Shown here piece by piece: positions 1-8,859 of a stretch of DNA of 64,000 nucleotides. Source of the stretch: Mesorhizobium sp. DCY119 (GTDB lineage Bacteria > Pseudomonadota > Alphaproteobacteria > Rhizobiales > Rhizobiaceae); the NCBI RefSeq assembly GCF_003590645.1, contig NZ_CP031834.1, positions 1,364,501 to 1,428,500 of the forward strand. Reading direction: 5' to 3'. A program made the position numbers and the translations under genes. Positions within the stretch are counted from its first letter, which is position 1, and the number at the start of each line of letters is the position of its first letter. The notes under the pieces were generated by a model. That model ran no database searches and was not told where the DNA came from. It saw nothing but the letters and a program-made list of their open reading frames with translations.

Positions 1-2
1 AC

Positions 3-182
3 GCGGATATCGTCGTGCTGGACTCGCGTGCCACGCCGGGCATGCGGCTGAGGATGGAGCGGGTGGAAACGCTCGCCGAGGAGCTGTTTCTGCTCCAGAC
101 CATGGGCGACGACCGCGCCATCCGCGAGGTCTATGTCGCAGGCAGGCCGGCAAAGAGCACGATGGAAATGGCTGCCGCCTGA
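3..182 (+). CDS. guaD: Guanine deaminase, C-terminal fragment
   Basis: The window opens inside this gene; only the last 59 residues are present, ending at TGA 180-182. They contain the run LDSRATPGMRLRMER, followed by TLAEELFLLQTMGDDRA and a terminal VYVAGRPAK. This is the typical tail of bacterial guanine deaminase (amidohydrolase family), which converts guanine to xanthine in cytosolic purine catabolism. The metal-binding His/Asp residues lie upstream of the window, so catalytic integrity cannot be judged. The assignment rests on family recognition of the tail only. Confidence 0.75.
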   Translation, partial: ADIVVLDSRATPGMRLRMERVETLAEELFLLQTMGDDRAIREVYVAGRPAKSTMEMAAA

Positions 183-258
183 TCCGGGCTTGACCCACGG
201 TCATCATGCCATAAAACCACGGCACCGGTCATCGGCGCGACCGGGTTGCGGAGGGAAT

Positions 259-765
259 ATGACCACGGCGGACGATATCCAGACGATCATTCGGCAGGAA
301 ACGGAACTGGTGTTTCCTGCCTTCGACGAGGCGATTGCCTTTGCCGTGGGTTCGCGCATACGCGACCGCGCGCTGAAGGACGGTCTTGGCATCATCGTCG
401 ATATCAGGACCTGGAACCGCCCGCTGTTTTATGCCGCCATGCCCGGCTCGAACGCATCCAATCCCGACTGGGCGCGCCGCAAGATCAATGTGGTGAAACG
501 CTTCCTGAAAAGCACCTACCGCATGGTGCTGGAACAGGATCGCCCCGACCGCACCTTCAAGCCGGGCGAGGGGCTGGACATAGCCGACTACGTGCTGGCC
601 GGCGGTGGCTTTCCAGTGACCGTGAACGGCGCCGGCGTCATCGGCTGCATCACCGTTTCGGGCCTGCCGGAAAGGCAGGATCATGAGGTGGTGGTAGCCG
701 CGCTGTGCGAGCATCTGGGGCTGGATTATATGGCGCTGGCGTTGCCGGTTGAGGCAAAGGCTTGA
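259..765 (+). CDS. UPF0303 / heme-degrading-domain family protein
   Basis: This is a 168-residue protein. The ATG at 259 is preferred over an upstream frame opening at 133 because GGAGGGAA lies just before it and the first 42 upstream codons are not family-like. The body (MTTADDIQTIIRQETELVFPAF start, then FAVGSRIRDRALKDG, PLFYAAMPGSNASNPDW and VTVNGAGVIGCITVSGL) matches the UPF0303 family (YBR137W/HbpS-like, PF03928). Members are small soluble proteins, some of which bind haem or cobalamin-like ligands; a precise role is not established. It lies 76 bases after guaD on the same strand and may be cotranscribed with it. A palindromic repeat follows. Confidence 0.7.
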   Translation: MTTADDIQTIIRQETELVFPAFDEAIAFAVGSRIRDRALKDGLGIIVDIRTWNRPLFYAAMPGSNASNPDWARRKINVVKRFLKSTYRMVLEQDRPDRTFKPGEGLDIADYVLAGGGFPVTVNGAGVIGCITVSGLPERQDHEVVVAALCEHLGLDYMALALPVEAKA

Positions 766-773
766 AAGGTTCG

Positions 774-900
774 TGCTGCCCCTCACCCTTACCCTCTCCC
801 CGTAAAAGACGGGGAGAGGGGGGCGTGAACGTTGCGGCCAGCCTTCTTCTCCCCGTCACTATACGGGGAGAAGGTGCCGGCAGGCGGATGAGGGGCAGCA
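774..900. repeat. Family A palindromic intergenic repeat, copy 1
   Basis: Outer arms TGCTGCCCCTC and GAGGGGCAGCA enclose two hairpins. One is CTCTCCCCGT/ACGGGGAGAG near 797-822 and the other CTTCTCCCCG/CGGGGAGAAG near 847-873, followed by the signature GTGCCGGCAGGCGGATGAGGGG. Related copies occur near 5385, 6489, 35575 and 36602, always between genes. It lies between the UPF0303 gene and the glycerate kinase gene and may act as a transcript-end or mRNA-stabilising structure. Confidence 0.85.
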
Positions 901-937
901 CTGCGTTTGCTAACAATACCAGCATGGATGATCGAGC

Positions 938-2212
938 GTGGCTGACCTGAAAAACATCGACCCCAAGACCTTCCTCATCTCCATTTTCAATGCTGCTGTT
1001 GCAGCCGCCGATCCCGAACTGACCATCCGCAGCCACCTGCCGGAAAAGCCCAGGGGCCGCACCATCGTGATAGGTGCGGGCAAGGGCGCGGCGCAGATGG
1101 CGGCAGCGCTGGAGAAGGCGTGGGACGGGCCGCTCGAGGGCGTCGTTGTCACGCGTTATGGCTACGCTGCGCCCTGCGAGCGCATCCGCGTCCTGGAGGC
1201 GTCGCACCCGGTGCCGGATGCGGCGGGACTTGAAGCGTCGAAGGCGCTGCTCGATGCCGTGAGCGGATTGAGCGCCGACGATCTCGTCATCGCGCTGGTC
1301 TGCGGCGGAGGGTCGGCGCTGCTGCCGTCGCCGCCCGAAGGCCTGACCCTGGCCGACGAAATCGCAGTCAACGAGGCACTGCTTGCCTCCGGCGCGCCGA
1401 TCTCGGCGATGAATGCGGTGCGCAAACATGTCTCGACGATCAAGGGCGGGCGGCTCGCCGCTGCCGCGCACCCGGCGCGGGTCGTGTCGCTCGTCGTTTC
1501 CGACATTCCGGGTGACAATCCTGCGCTGGTGGCGTCCGGCCCAACCGTGCCGGACGAGGCATCGCGCGCTGATGCGCTGAAGATCGTTTCGACCTACGGC
1601 ATGAAATTGCCCGACGCGGTGATGGCGCATCTGAACTCACCCAAAGCTGACGCGCCGCGCCCGGATGACAGCCGTTTCGCCAAGCATGAGGTGCGGGTGA
1701 TCGCATCGGCTGCCGTGTCGCTGGGGGCGGCGGCTGCGGAAGCGAAGAAGCAGGGTGTCGAGGCGGTGATCCTGTCGGATTCGATCGAGGGCGAGGCCCG
1801 CGATGTCGGCGCGGTCCATGCGGCCATCGCGCGCGAAGTGGCGACGCGGGATCGGCCGTTCAAAAAACCGGTGCTGATCCTGTCGGGTGGCGAAACCACG
1901 GTGACATTGCGCGCCAAAGGAAAAGGCGGCCGCAACAGCGAGTTCCTGCTCGCCTTCGCGCTCGGCATCGACGGTGTGTCGGCTATTCATGCGCTGGCGG
2001 CGGATACGGATGGCATTGACGGCTCCGAGGACAATGCCGGTGCCTTTGCCGACGGCACGAGCGTCGCGCGCATGCGTGCAGCCGGCGTCGATGCCAAGGC
2101 GATGCTTGCCGCCAACAATGCCTGGACGGCGTTCAATTCGATTGACGATCTGTTCGTGCCGGGGCCGACGGGTACGAATGTGAATGATCTCAGGGCGATA
2201 TTGGTGGAGTGA
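938..2212 (+). CDS. ttuD: Glycerate 2-kinase (MOFRL family)
   Basis: A 424-residue cytosolic enzyme of the GckA/TtuD type, expected to phosphorylate D-glycerate to 2-phosphoglycerate with ATP. In older annotation it is often called hydroxypyruvate reductase. Visible motifs are GAGKG at 46-50, CGGGSAL at 122-128, KHVSTIKGGRLA at 163-174, then the C-terminal MOFRL domain with GGETTVT at 317-323, GKGGRNSEF at 328-336 and DTDGIDGSEDNAG at 356-368. Length is normal for the family. The start is GTG; the nearest ATG (914) is in another frame that stops quickly. It could drain hydroxypyruvate or tartronate-semialdehyde carbon together with the reductase at 12877, which is inference. Confidence 0.9.
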   Translation: MADLKNIDPKTFLISIFNAAVAAADPELTIRSHLPEKPRGRTIVIGAGKGAAQMAAALEKAWDGPLEGVVVTRYGYAAPCERIRVLEASHPVPDAAGLEASKALLDAVSGLSADDLVIALVCGGGSALLPSPPEGLTLADEIAVNEALLASGAPISAMNAVRKHVSTIKGGRLAAAAHPARVVSLVVSDIPGDNPALVASGPTVPDEASRADALKIVSTYGMKLPDAVMAHLNSPKADAPRPDDSRFAKHEVRVIASAAVSLGAAAAEAKKQGVEAVILSDSIEGEARDVGAVHAAIAREVATRDRPFKKPVLILSGGETTVTLRAKGKGGRNSEFLLAFALGIDGVSAIHALAADTDGIDGSEDNAGAFADGTSVARMRAAGVDAKAMLAANNAWTAFNSIDDLFVPGPTGTNVNDLRAILVE

Positions 2213-2248
2213 TTGCCCACCCCTTGCGGAGGCTGTTGTGTTTGAAGC

Positions 2249-2389
2249 ACCCCCACCCCTAGCCGCTCCCCACAAGGGGGAGGGGAACGATCTCGTCGCT
2301 CCTGCAACCAAGAACGTTGAAGATTGGGGAGGGTGTACATGCAGCGAGATTCCCCTCCCCCTTGTGGGGAGGGGTTAGGGGTGGGGGTA
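2249..2389. repeat. Family B long inverted repeat, copy 1
   Basis: A left arm beginning ACCCCCACCCCTAGCC and a right arm ending TTAGGGGTGGGGGT are near-perfect complements of about 37 bases, separated by about 65 bases. Each arm contains the nested palindrome CTCCCC/GGGGAG around ACAAG. It lies between the convergent glycerate kinase and glutamine-synthetase-like genes and could form a bidirectional transcript end. The same unit recurs at 62126-62222 with a much shorter loop. Confidence 0.85.
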
Positions 2390-2408
2390 ATGCCGGTTGC
2401 ACCAACCT

Positions 2409-2454
2409 CCCTCATCCTGAGGTGCGAGCGAAGCGAGCCTCGAAGGACGCACCC
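2409..2454. repeat. Short GC-rich dispersed repeat (CCTCATCCTGAGGTGCGAGC type)
   Basis: The sequence CCTCATCCTGAGGTGCG is followed by a small GCGAAGCG palindrome, then GCCTCGAAGGACGCACC. Units of this form are common between genes of Rhizobiales genomes. A shortened echo (GCGAGCCTCGCCCGTCCTTCGG) lies inside the family A repeat near 6520. No gene is carried. Confidence 0.6.
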
Positions 2455-2461
2455 CTCTCCC

Positions 2462-3847
2462 TCACACCTCGTGCAGATAAAGGTGATAATCCAGCTCGCT
2501 CACCGTGCGGGCGACGCGGAACAGTTCGGCTTCCTTGATCGCAACGAAGGTGCGGTGCAGATCCTCGCCCAATGCCTGCTTGAGGAAGGAAGAACCCTTC
2601 GCGGCCTCGATGGCCGAGCGCCAGTCGGCGGGCATGGAGCTGCCTGAGGCGGCTTGCTCGTAGCCGTTGCCGGTGGTTTCCGGGCCGGGGTCGAGCTTTT
2701 CGTCGAGGCCTTTCGCAATGCCGGCAAGCACGGTGGCTGCGACCAGATAAGGGTTGGCATCGACGCCTGAGGGGCGATGCTCGATGCGGCGGTTCCTGGC
2801 GTCGCCGGCCGGCACGCGCAGTGCGACCGAGCGGTTGTTGACGCCCCAGGTTGGCGCGACCGGCGCGTAGGACTGCGAGACGAAGCGCCGCCAGGAATTG
2901 GCGTGCGGGGCAAAGACCAGCATGGATTCGGCCATGGTTTCAGCCAGCCCGCCCAGCGCATGCAGCAGCGCCGGCGACCATGCGCCTTCTTTGGCTTCAG
3001 TGAAGACGTTTTTGCCGGCATCGTCCTGCAGCGAGACATGAAGATGCATGCCGGAGCCGGCATATTTCTCGATCGGCTTGGCCATGAAGCATGCGGTGAC
3101 GCCGTGGCGGCGCGCCTGCATCCGCACCAGGCGCTTCAGCATCAGCAGGTCGTCTGCTGCCTGCAGGATGTCCTTGCGGTAGTGCAGCGTCAGCTCGTAT
3201 TGGCCGGGCGCATATTCGGAAATGACGGTCTCGGCCGGAATGCCTTGCGCCTTGGCGGCGGCGTAGATGTCGGAAAACAGCGGCTCCATGCCATGGAGAT
3301 GATCGACCGAATAGACCTCGGTCTTGCCGCTTTTGCGCCCGTCGAGCACTGCGCCCGCCGGCTGGACGCGGCCTTCGGCATCGCGTTCGTTTGCCAGCAG
3401 AAAAAACTCGAGCTCGAATGCGCCGGCCGGATGCAGGCCCTTGACTGCCAGCGCCTCGACCTGCCGCACCAGCGCCAGGCGCGGGTCGGAGGTCATCGGC
3501 GCGCCGTCGAGATGGAACATCGACATCAGCAACTGGCCGCGCGGCGGGTTGGTTGCGTGCAGCGGCTTCAGCGTGCCGGGGATCGGCCATGCGCGCAGGT
3601 CGCCGTCGCCGGAATCCCAGATCAGCCCGGTTTCGTGCACGTCCTCGCCGGTGATGTCGAGGCCGAGGATGGAGATCGGCAGGTGCCTTCCGCTCTCATA
3701 GATGCCCAGCAGCTCATGCCGGCGGATGATTTTTCCGCGGCCGATGCCGTTGGCGTCGGTCAGCACGATGTCGAAGGCCTCGATCTCGGGATGCGCTTCG
3801 AGAAACGCCTTGGCCTCGTCGGCGGTCGAACCGGTGGGTGAAGTCAT
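2462..3847 (-). CDS. Glutamine synthetase family protein (gamma-glutamylpolyamine synthetase-like)
   Basis: A 461-residue type I GS-fold ligase. The start at 3847 (MTSPTGSTAD) avoids overlap with the upstream aminotransferase gene; an in-frame start at 3901 would overlap it by 23 bases. Motifs seen are GAFELEFFL at 142-150 (metal-binding Glu), EYAPGQYEL at 211-219, GSGMHLHVS at 264-272 and RRIEHRPSGVDANPY at 353-367. There is no adenylylation-loop tyrosine signature typical of GlnA, so it fits the PuuA-like group that joins glutamate to an amine such as putrescine. It lies 31 bases downstream of a class III aminotransferase, a pairing that suggests an amine-degradation route. The exact substrate is unknown. 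Confidence 0.85.
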   Translation of the reverse strand: MTSPTGSTADEAKAFLEAHPEIEAFDIVLTDANGIGRGKIIRRHELLGIYESGRHLPISILGLDITGEDVHETGLIWDSGDGDLRAWPIPGTLKPLHATNPPRGQLLMSMFHLDGAPMTSDPRLALVRQVEALAVKGLHPAGAFELEFFLLANERDAEGRVQPAGAVLDGRKSGKTEVYSVDHLHGMEPLFSDIYAAAKAQGIPAETVISEYAPGQYELTLHYRKDILQAADDLLMLKRLVRMQARRHGVTACFMAKPIEKYAGSGMHLHVSLQDDAGKNVFTEAKEGAWSPALLHALGGLAETMAESMLVFAPHANSWRRFVSQSYAPVAPTWGVNNRSVALRVPAGDARNRRIEHRPSGVDANPYLVAATVLAGIAKGLDEKLDPGPETTGNGYEQAASGSSMPADWRSAIEAAKGSSFLKQALGEDLHRTFVAIKEAELFRVARTVSELDYHLYLHEV

Positions 3848-3878
3848 TAGGGATACTCTGTTGTGAAAGGCGCTTGTC

Positions 3879-5261
3879 TCACGCCGCGAGTTGCGCGGCA
3901 ATGTCGCGGAAGGCCGAGACCAGGCGGTCGACCTGCGCCTTGGTGGTGGCCGGCGAAATCAGCATCATGTTGTGGAACGGCGCGATGAGAATGCCGCGAT
4001 TGACCAGCGCGACGTGAATTGCGGCTTCGAGCTCGGAAGCGTGGGCGGCGTCCGCCTCGCTGCCGTTCTTCAGCGGTCCCGGCGCGCAGATGAACTCGAC
4101 ACGCGCGCCGACGCGACGGACATGCCAGGGCAGCTTGTTCTTGGCAATCGCTGCCTCCAGCCCGGCGGCGAGCCTGCCGGCAAGCTTTTCCATATGGGCG
4201 TAGTTTTCCTCGGTCATCACCTCTTCGAGGGCGGCGCGCATGGCGGCGAACTGAAGCGGGTTGGCAGAGAGGGTCGTGCCCATGCCGGAATAGCCGGGCT
4301 GCTTGGAGCGGTTATAGGCTTCGTAGCGTGCCGCAACCTCGGCGCTCATGCCCCACACGCTGGCGGGAACGCCGCCTGCGACCGGCTTGCCGAGCACGAA
4401 GAGGTCCGGTTCCAACCCGTAGCGCTGGGTATAGCCGCCGGGGCCGGTGGAGATGGTGTGCGTCTCGTCGATCAGCAGCAGCGTGCCGGTGGCGCGGGTG
4501 GCCTTGCGCAGGCCGTCGAGGAAGCCGGGCTCTGGCAGAACCATGCAGCAATTTGTCAGCACCGGCTCGGTGATGACGCAGGCAACATCCTGGTCGGCAA
4601 GGGCAGCTTCGAGCGCCGGCAGGTCGTTGAACTCGACGATTTTCGTGCCTTGCGTCAGGTCGCGGAATTCGCCGGCAAGACCCGGCTTGTTGGCCGGTCT
4701 GCCGTTGTCCAGCCGCACGAAGGTTTCATCGACCGAGCCATGGTAGCAGCCGTTGAAGACGAGGATCTTCGGCCGGTTGGTGACCGCGCGGGCGACGCGC
4801 AGCGCGAAACGGTTGGCGTCGGTGGCGGTGGTGGCGATCTGCCAGTGCGGCAGGCCGAAGCGCTCGGAAAGCAGCTTTCCGAGCACGAGCGCGTCTTCCG
4901 AAGGCAGCATGTAGGTCAGGCCGCGCCGGCTCTGGCGGCGGATCGCCTTGGCAACCGGTGCCGGCGAATGGCCGAACATCGAGCCGGTGTCGCCGAGGCA
5001 GAAATCGGCGAGCTTGTTGCCGTCGACATCGGTGATGGTCGCGCCCTTGGCCTTTTCGACGAGGATCGGGAAAGGGGTGGGCCAGTCGTTCATCCAGTGC
5101 ATCGGCACGCCGCCGAAAAAGCCCTTCACGCCCTTGCCGACCGCAGCTTCCGATTTCGGCCGCGCCTTGCGGAAGATCTTTGCCTCGGCCGCGCGGATGG
5201 AGTCTATCCGCGAGGAAGAAATGCCGCCCTGCGTGGCGGTGGCGCCTGTCGATGATTGCAA
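3879..5261 (-). CDS. Class III PLP-dependent aminotransferase
   Basis: 460 residues, of the glutamate-1-semialdehyde-aminomutase-like branch of fold-type I aminotransferases. The PLP elements are visible: LIDETH at 263-268 (Asp265 contacts the pyridine nitrogen) and LGKPVAGG at 290-297 with the Schiff-base Lys292. The N-terminal region contains LADFCLGDTGSMFGHSP at 84-100 and the phosphate-binding TTATDAN region near 144. It is upstream of, and probably cotranscribed with, the GS-like ligase. Together they could deaminate and glutamylate an amine or amino acid. The neighbourhood does not contain a true hemB/hemL setting, so haem synthesis is unlikely. Confidence 0.85.
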   Translation of the reverse strand: MQSSTGATATQGGISSSRIDSIRAAEAKIFRKARPKSEAAVGKGVKGFFGGVPMHWMNDWPTPFPILVEKAKGATITDVDGNKLADFCLGDTGSMFGHSPAPVAKAIRRQSRRGLTYMLPSEDALVLGKLLSERFGLPHWQIATTATDANRFALRVARAVTNRPKILVFNGCYHGSVDETFVRLDNGRPANKPGLAGEFRDLTQGTKIVEFNDLPALEAALADQDVACVITEPVLTNCCMVLPEPGFLDGLRKATRATGTLLLIDETHTISTGPGGYTQRYGLEPDLFVLGKPVAGGVPASVWGMSAEVAARYEAYNRSKQPGYSGMGTTLSANPLQFAAMRAALEEVMTEENYAHMEKLAGRLAAGLEAAIAKNKLPWHVRRVGARVEFICAPGPLKNGSEADAAHASELEAAIHVALVNRGILIAPFHNMMLISPATTKAQVDRLVSAFRDIAAQLAA

Positions 5262-5384
5262 GATTACCTGCCTGTTTGCCCCTGAAGGCCGAATTTGTAG
5301 CGTCCGGCGTCAGGTCAGGCAATGGCGGGCGGTTGGGGCAGGGGGTGATGGTGCGGGAGGCGCGTGCTCATTCTGAAACGTCGC

Positions 5385-5456
5385 GCTGCCCCTCACCTGC
5401 CTGCCGGCATCCTCTCCCCGTATAGTGACGGGGAGAGGGTAAGGGTGAGGGGCAGC
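5385..5456. repeat. Family A palindromic intergenic repeat, copy 2 (short form)
   Basis: This 72-base copy keeps the outer arms GCTGCCCCTCACC and GGTGAGGGGCAGC and one inner hairpin, CTCTCCCCGT/ACGGGGAGAG around ATAGTG. The second half of the full unit is missing, and the CTGCCGGCA signature is inverted relative to copy 1. It sits between the end of the WD40 gene and the aminotransferase start. Confidence 0.8.
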
Positions 5457-5486
5457 GTTGCGTCTGAAGTTTATTGCGAAGTCAGC

Positions 5487-6461
5487 TTAGCCCGTAATAT
5501 CCACCACACCACAATCACCGGTCTCCGACCCGAAGGCGATGCGCTGCTCATCATTGTCCCAGGCCATCGCGGTGATCGCGCCCTTGCCGGGGCGGCGCAG
5601 CAGCACTTCCTTGGCGTCGGCGAAGCGGGCGGCGATGATCATGCCGTCATTATAGCCGATGGCGACGATGTCCTCGCTGGGATGGCAGGCGACGCAGGTG
5701 ACGGCGGCATTGCCGCGCGTGCCGAGTTCCAGCGGCGCCTTGCCCATGGGGCCGTCCTTGCCGGTGAAGGGCCAGACGATTGCTGCCGGCGCGCCGGAGC
5801 TTGCCAGCCACTTGCCCTTGGCGCTCCACGACATGCTTTTCACCTTCAGGGGATAGCCGGTCATGCGCATGTGCTTGCCGTCGGCAAGCTTCCAGCCATG
5901 CAGGGCGTTTTCCTGCATGGAAGTGACGAGAAAATTGCCGTCCGGCGAAAAGGTGATGCCGGTGTGGGCGCCGGCCCATTCGAGATCCACCGGCTTGCCT
6001 TCGGTGGCGGGGAAATGCAGCGTCGCGCCATTGTAGCGGGCAACGCCGAAGCGCATGCCCTTGGGCGCAAAGGCCAAGCCCTCGACCGAGCGCGGATGGG
6101 TGAAATCCTTGGTCTTGCCGTCGGCAAAGCGCACCGTGGCGGTCTTGCCGGTGGCAAAGGCGATGGCGCCTTGCGGGCCGCTGGCTACGCTGGTGATCCA
6201 TTTCCTGCCGGCCTCGGCCAGCGTTTCAACGGCGTCGTTCGCGCCGATCGCGCGCACCTTGCCGTCCTCGCCGCCGGTGACAAGCCGCGAGCGGGCGGCA
6301 TCGTAGGCGGTCGAAAGAAGCCCGTCGTGAAGCTCGGTCCATTTGTGGCCGTGGTCGAGCCGATGGACGACGCCATCGGCCAGCGCGAAATGCGGCACGC
6401 CGCCGAGGAAGACGGCGGCGATGCAGTGACCTTCGAGATCGAGCGGGGCGACTGTGGGCAT
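5487..6461 (-). CDS. WD40 repeat protein
   Basis: 324 residues with no signal peptide. The chain is made of recurring blade-like segments such as RLVTGGEDGKVRAIG, GITFSPDGNFLVTSMQENALHGWKL, MSWSAKGKWLASSG and AITAMAWDNDEQRIAFGSETGDCGVV, consistent with a seven-bladed beta-propeller scaffold. It lies downstream of the CobW GTPase on the same strand, separated by a family A repeat. This CobW-WD40 pairing recurs in Rhizobiales genomes (recalled, not checked here). A role as a partner platform in metal delivery is inference; no catalytic motif is seen. Confidence 0.8.
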   Translation of the reverse strand: MPTVAPLDLEGHCIAAVFLGGVPHFALADGVVHRLDHGHKWTELHDGLLSTAYDAARSRLVTGGEDGKVRAIGANDAVETLAEAGRKWITSVASGPQGAIAFATGKTATVRFADGKTKDFTHPRSVEGLAFAPKGMRFGVARYNGATLHFPATEGKPVDLEWAGAHTGITFSPDGNFLVTSMQENALHGWKLADGKHMRMTGYPLKVKSMSWSAKGKWLASSGAPAAIVWPFTGKDGPMGKAPLELGTRGNAAVTCVACHPSEDIVAIGYNDGMIIAARFADAKEVLLRRPGKGAITAMAWDNDEQRIAFGSETGDCGVVDITG

Positions 6462-6488
6462 GGGAGACTATTCCATTGAAAGATTTGT

Positions 6489-6645
6489 GCTGCCCCTCAC
6501 CCTTACCACAGCGGGGCGAGTCGCGAGCCTCGCCCGTCCTTCGGACCCCCGTAAGAACGGGGAGAGGGTGCGTCAGCGTTGGAACTTCATCCTTCTCCCC
6601 TCACTATACGGGGAGAAGGTGCCGGCAGGCGGATGAGGGGCAGCA
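6489..6645. repeat. Family A palindromic intergenic repeat, copy 3 with insertion
   Basis: A full-length family A unit with outer arms GCTGCCCCTCACCC and GATGAGGGGCAGC. About 40 bases (AGCGGGGCGAGTCGCGAGCC and following) are inserted within the first hairpin, breaking the TACCCTCTCC segment. The insert resembles part of the unit at 2409-2454, so one mobile palindrome may have landed in another. It lies between the CobW gene and the WD40 gene. Confidence 0.8.
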
Positions 6646-6672
6646 AAAAGCGCAGCAGACTGACCGGTGGAA

Positions 6673-7740
6673 TCAAGCCGCCTGGCAGGCGTCGAAGCTG
6701 CGTTTCAGGCGTTCGGCGTCCAGCTCGCGGCCGATGAAGACGAGGCGGCTTTCGTGTTTTTCGTCTTCCTTCCAGGCGCGCTGGTGGTCGCCCTCGACGA
6801 TCATGTGGACGCCCTGGATGACGTAGCGGTCCGGGTCGTCCTTGATGGCGATGATGCCCTTCAGGCGCAGGATGTTCGGGCCTTCCATCTGGGTGATCTT
6901 CTCGATCCAGGGGAAGAACTTCTTCTGGTCCATCTCGCCGCCGCGCAATGAGACCGACTGCACCGTCACGTCATGGATCGAGGAGGCCTCGCCGTGGTGA
7001 TGATGGTGGTGATCATGGTCATGATCGTGGTGGTGATGATCGTGGTCGCAATCCGGGCCGCATTCATGATCATGGTCGTGATCATGCGCTTCGAGGAAAT
7101 GCGGATCGCTTTCCAGCGCGCGCTTCAGGTCGAAAGCGCCGCGGTCGAGCACGGTGTCCAGCGGCACGCCGGCGCGGGTGGTGCGATGGATGGCGGCGGC
7201 GGGGTTGATCGCGCGGATGGTGGCTTCCACGTCGCGCAGCTCTTCCGGGGTGACGAGATCGGTCTTGTTGAGCACGATCACGTCGGCAAAGGCGATCTGG
7301 TCTTCGGCCTCGCGTGAATCCTTCAGGCGCAGCGGCAGGTGCTTGGCGTCGACCAGCGCCACGACGGCGTCGAGCTTGGTCTTGGAGCGGACGTCGTCGT
7401 CCATGAAGAAGGTCTGCGCCACCGGAACAGGGTCGGCCAGGCCGGTGGTTTCCACGACGATGGCATCGAAACGGCCGGGACGGCGCATCAGGCCCTCGAC
7501 GACGCGGATCAGGTCGCCGCGCACCGTGCAGCAGACGCAGCCATTGTTCATTTCGTAGATTTCCTCATCGGATTCCACGATCAGGTCGTTGTCGATGCCG
7601 ATTTCGCCGAATTCATTGACGATGACGGCGTAGCGCTTGCCGTGGTTTTCGGAAAGAATGCGGTTAAGCAGCGTCGTCTTGCCGGAGCCGAGATAGCCGG
7701 TCAGGACGGTCACCGGGATCTGCGTCTGTGCTTCGCTCAT
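6673..7740 (-). CDS. CobW-family (COG0523) P-loop GTPase, probable metallochaperone
   Basis: 355 residues from the ATG at 7740; a longer frame to 7818 has no family homology at its N-terminus. Motifs are Walker [10 protein letters not shown] at 15-23, the metal-binding [11 protein letters not shown] at 67-77 (CxCC), NKTD near 158-162, and a His/Asp-rich stretch of about 40 residues near 220-260 with runs of His alternating with Asp plus two Cys. The CobW C-terminal domain follows. Such proteins use GTP to deliver zinc or cobalt. The His-rich loop supports metal binding; I do not see a Zur-like box in 7741-7912, so zinc specificity is unproven. The WD40 gene follows. Confidence 0.92.
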   Translation of the reverse strand: MSEAQTQIPVTVLTGYLGSGKTTLLNRILSENHGKRYAVIVNEFGEIGIDNDLIVESDEEIYEMNNGCVCCTVRGDLIRVVEGLMRRPGRFDAIVVETTGLADPVPVAQTFFMDDDVRSKTKLDAVVALVDAKHLPLRLKDSREAEDQIAFADVIVLNKTDLVTPEELRDVEATIRAINPAAAIHRTTRAGVPLDTVLDRGAFDLKRALESDPHFLEAHDHDHDHECGPDCDHDHHHHDHDHDHHHHHHGEASSIHDVTVQSVSLRGGEMDQKKFFPWIEKITQMEGPNILRLKGIIAIKDDPDRYVIQGVHMIVEGDHQRAWKEDEKHESRLVFIGRELDAERLKRSFDACQAA

Positions 7741-7912
7741 GATGGTCCTCGGATAGATTGTTGCCTCCATATAGGATGCTGAAAGCGGATTTGCACGTGC
7801 CAATCCACGCAGTTCCACCGGCCAGCCGGGATTACCGAAATGTCATTGGGATGTGCGCGCGCAAGCGCCTAGATAGAAGGCCCGGGGCTTCAGCATTGCA
7901 AAGGAAGTTTCA

Positions 7913-8647
7913 ATGACGGGCAGGCAATTCGCGACCAGGATGAACCGCCGCCAGGCACTCGGGCTGATCGCCGTGACGGCAACCGGCGGCGTCTTCGTGA
8001 CGCCGTCCGCGCGTGCGGCGGTGGGGTCGCCATTCGCCAACGCGTCGCTGCTGATGCCCGGAGCCGGCGTCTGTACGATCACGCCGGAAGTAACCGAGGG
8101 ACCATTCTATTTCGATCCCGAACTCGAGCGGCAGGACATCACGGAAGGCCGGCAGGGCGTGCCGCTGATGGTGCGCCTGCAGGCGGTCGACAGCCAGTGC
8201 CGGCCACTGGTGAAGGCGCGGGTCGATATCTGGCATTGCGATGCCAAGGGCCTCTATTCCGGCTATCCCCGGCAGGGCGATGGTCGCGACATCGACACGA
8301 GCGGCGAGAAATTCCTGCGCGGCATCCAGCACACGGACGAGCAGGGCATAGCCTCGTTCCAGACGATCTATCCCGGCTGGTATCGTGGCCGCACCACGCA
8401 TATCCATTTCAAGGTCTTTACCGACGCCAACTCGGCGATGACCGGGCAGCTGTTTTTCCCCGACGATCTCAGCGAGCACCTTTTCACGACCGCTGCGCCA
8501 TACACGGACCGGCCCGAAAAGCGCGATATGTTCAACGCGCAGGATGGTATCGCGCGTCAGGCCGGGCCGATGTCGCAAGCTGCCCTGCGCGAGACAAAGG
8601 CTGCTTATGAGGCGCTGCTGGTCGTCGCCGTGAAGGCCGATGCCTGA
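7913..8647 (+). CDS. Secreted intradiol ring-cleavage dioxygenase
   Basis: 244 residues. The N-terminus MNRRQALGLIAVTATGG (from residue 10) is a twin-arginine signal with cleavage likely after ARA near residue 35, so the enzyme is probably periplasmic. The fold matches protocatechuate/catechol dioxygenases: TEGPFYFD at 61-68, VDIWHCDAKGLYSGY at 104-118 and TIYPGWYRGRTTHIHFKV at 151-168. Predicted Fe(III) ligands are Tyr115, Tyr157, His163 and His165, all present. It is monocistronic, with no pca genes nearby, so the substrate is unknown. The ATG at 7913 adds nine residues before the Tat motif; 7940 is a possible alternative start. Confidence 0.88.
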   Translation: MTGRQFATRMNRRQALGLIAVTATGGVFVTPSARAAVGSPFANASLLMPGAGVCTITPEVTEGPFYFDPELERQDITEGRQGVPLMVRLQAVDSQCRPLVKARVDIWHCDAKGLYSGYPRQGDGRDIDTSGEKFLRGIQHTDEQGIASFQTIYPGWYRGRTTHIHFKVFTDANSAMTGQLFFPDDLSEHLFTTAAPYTDRPEKRDMFNAQDGIARQAGPMSQAALRETKAAYEALLVVAVKADA

Positions 8648-8859
8648 ACCGTCGGCAAAAAATCTGTGTTTGCGAGAAAGCATTTTTAGTTTGTCATCTA
8701 AATGAAATATGCGTCTGGCATTAGCGCTGCGGGCATAATCGTCGATTGCCGGCAAAGCTTCGCCTCGAATGCCGGCAATATATCTGTTTGCCGATTGCCA
8801 TTGTGACGACCGGGACTATTCTGCGCTGAAGGCGACGGCGCGGCCAGGAAAGGTGAAAA

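Noticed and set aside
6973-7090. Short-period repeats rich in GTGGTGATG/CATGATCATG in the CobW gene
   Set aside because: They are the codons of the His/Asp-rich metal-binding stretch, not a tandem DNA repeat element.
8682-8706. TTTAG/CTAAA half-sites upstream of the MarR gene as an operator
   Set aside because: Only five-base arms in an AT-rich stretch; could be chance, so mentioned only within the MarR entry.
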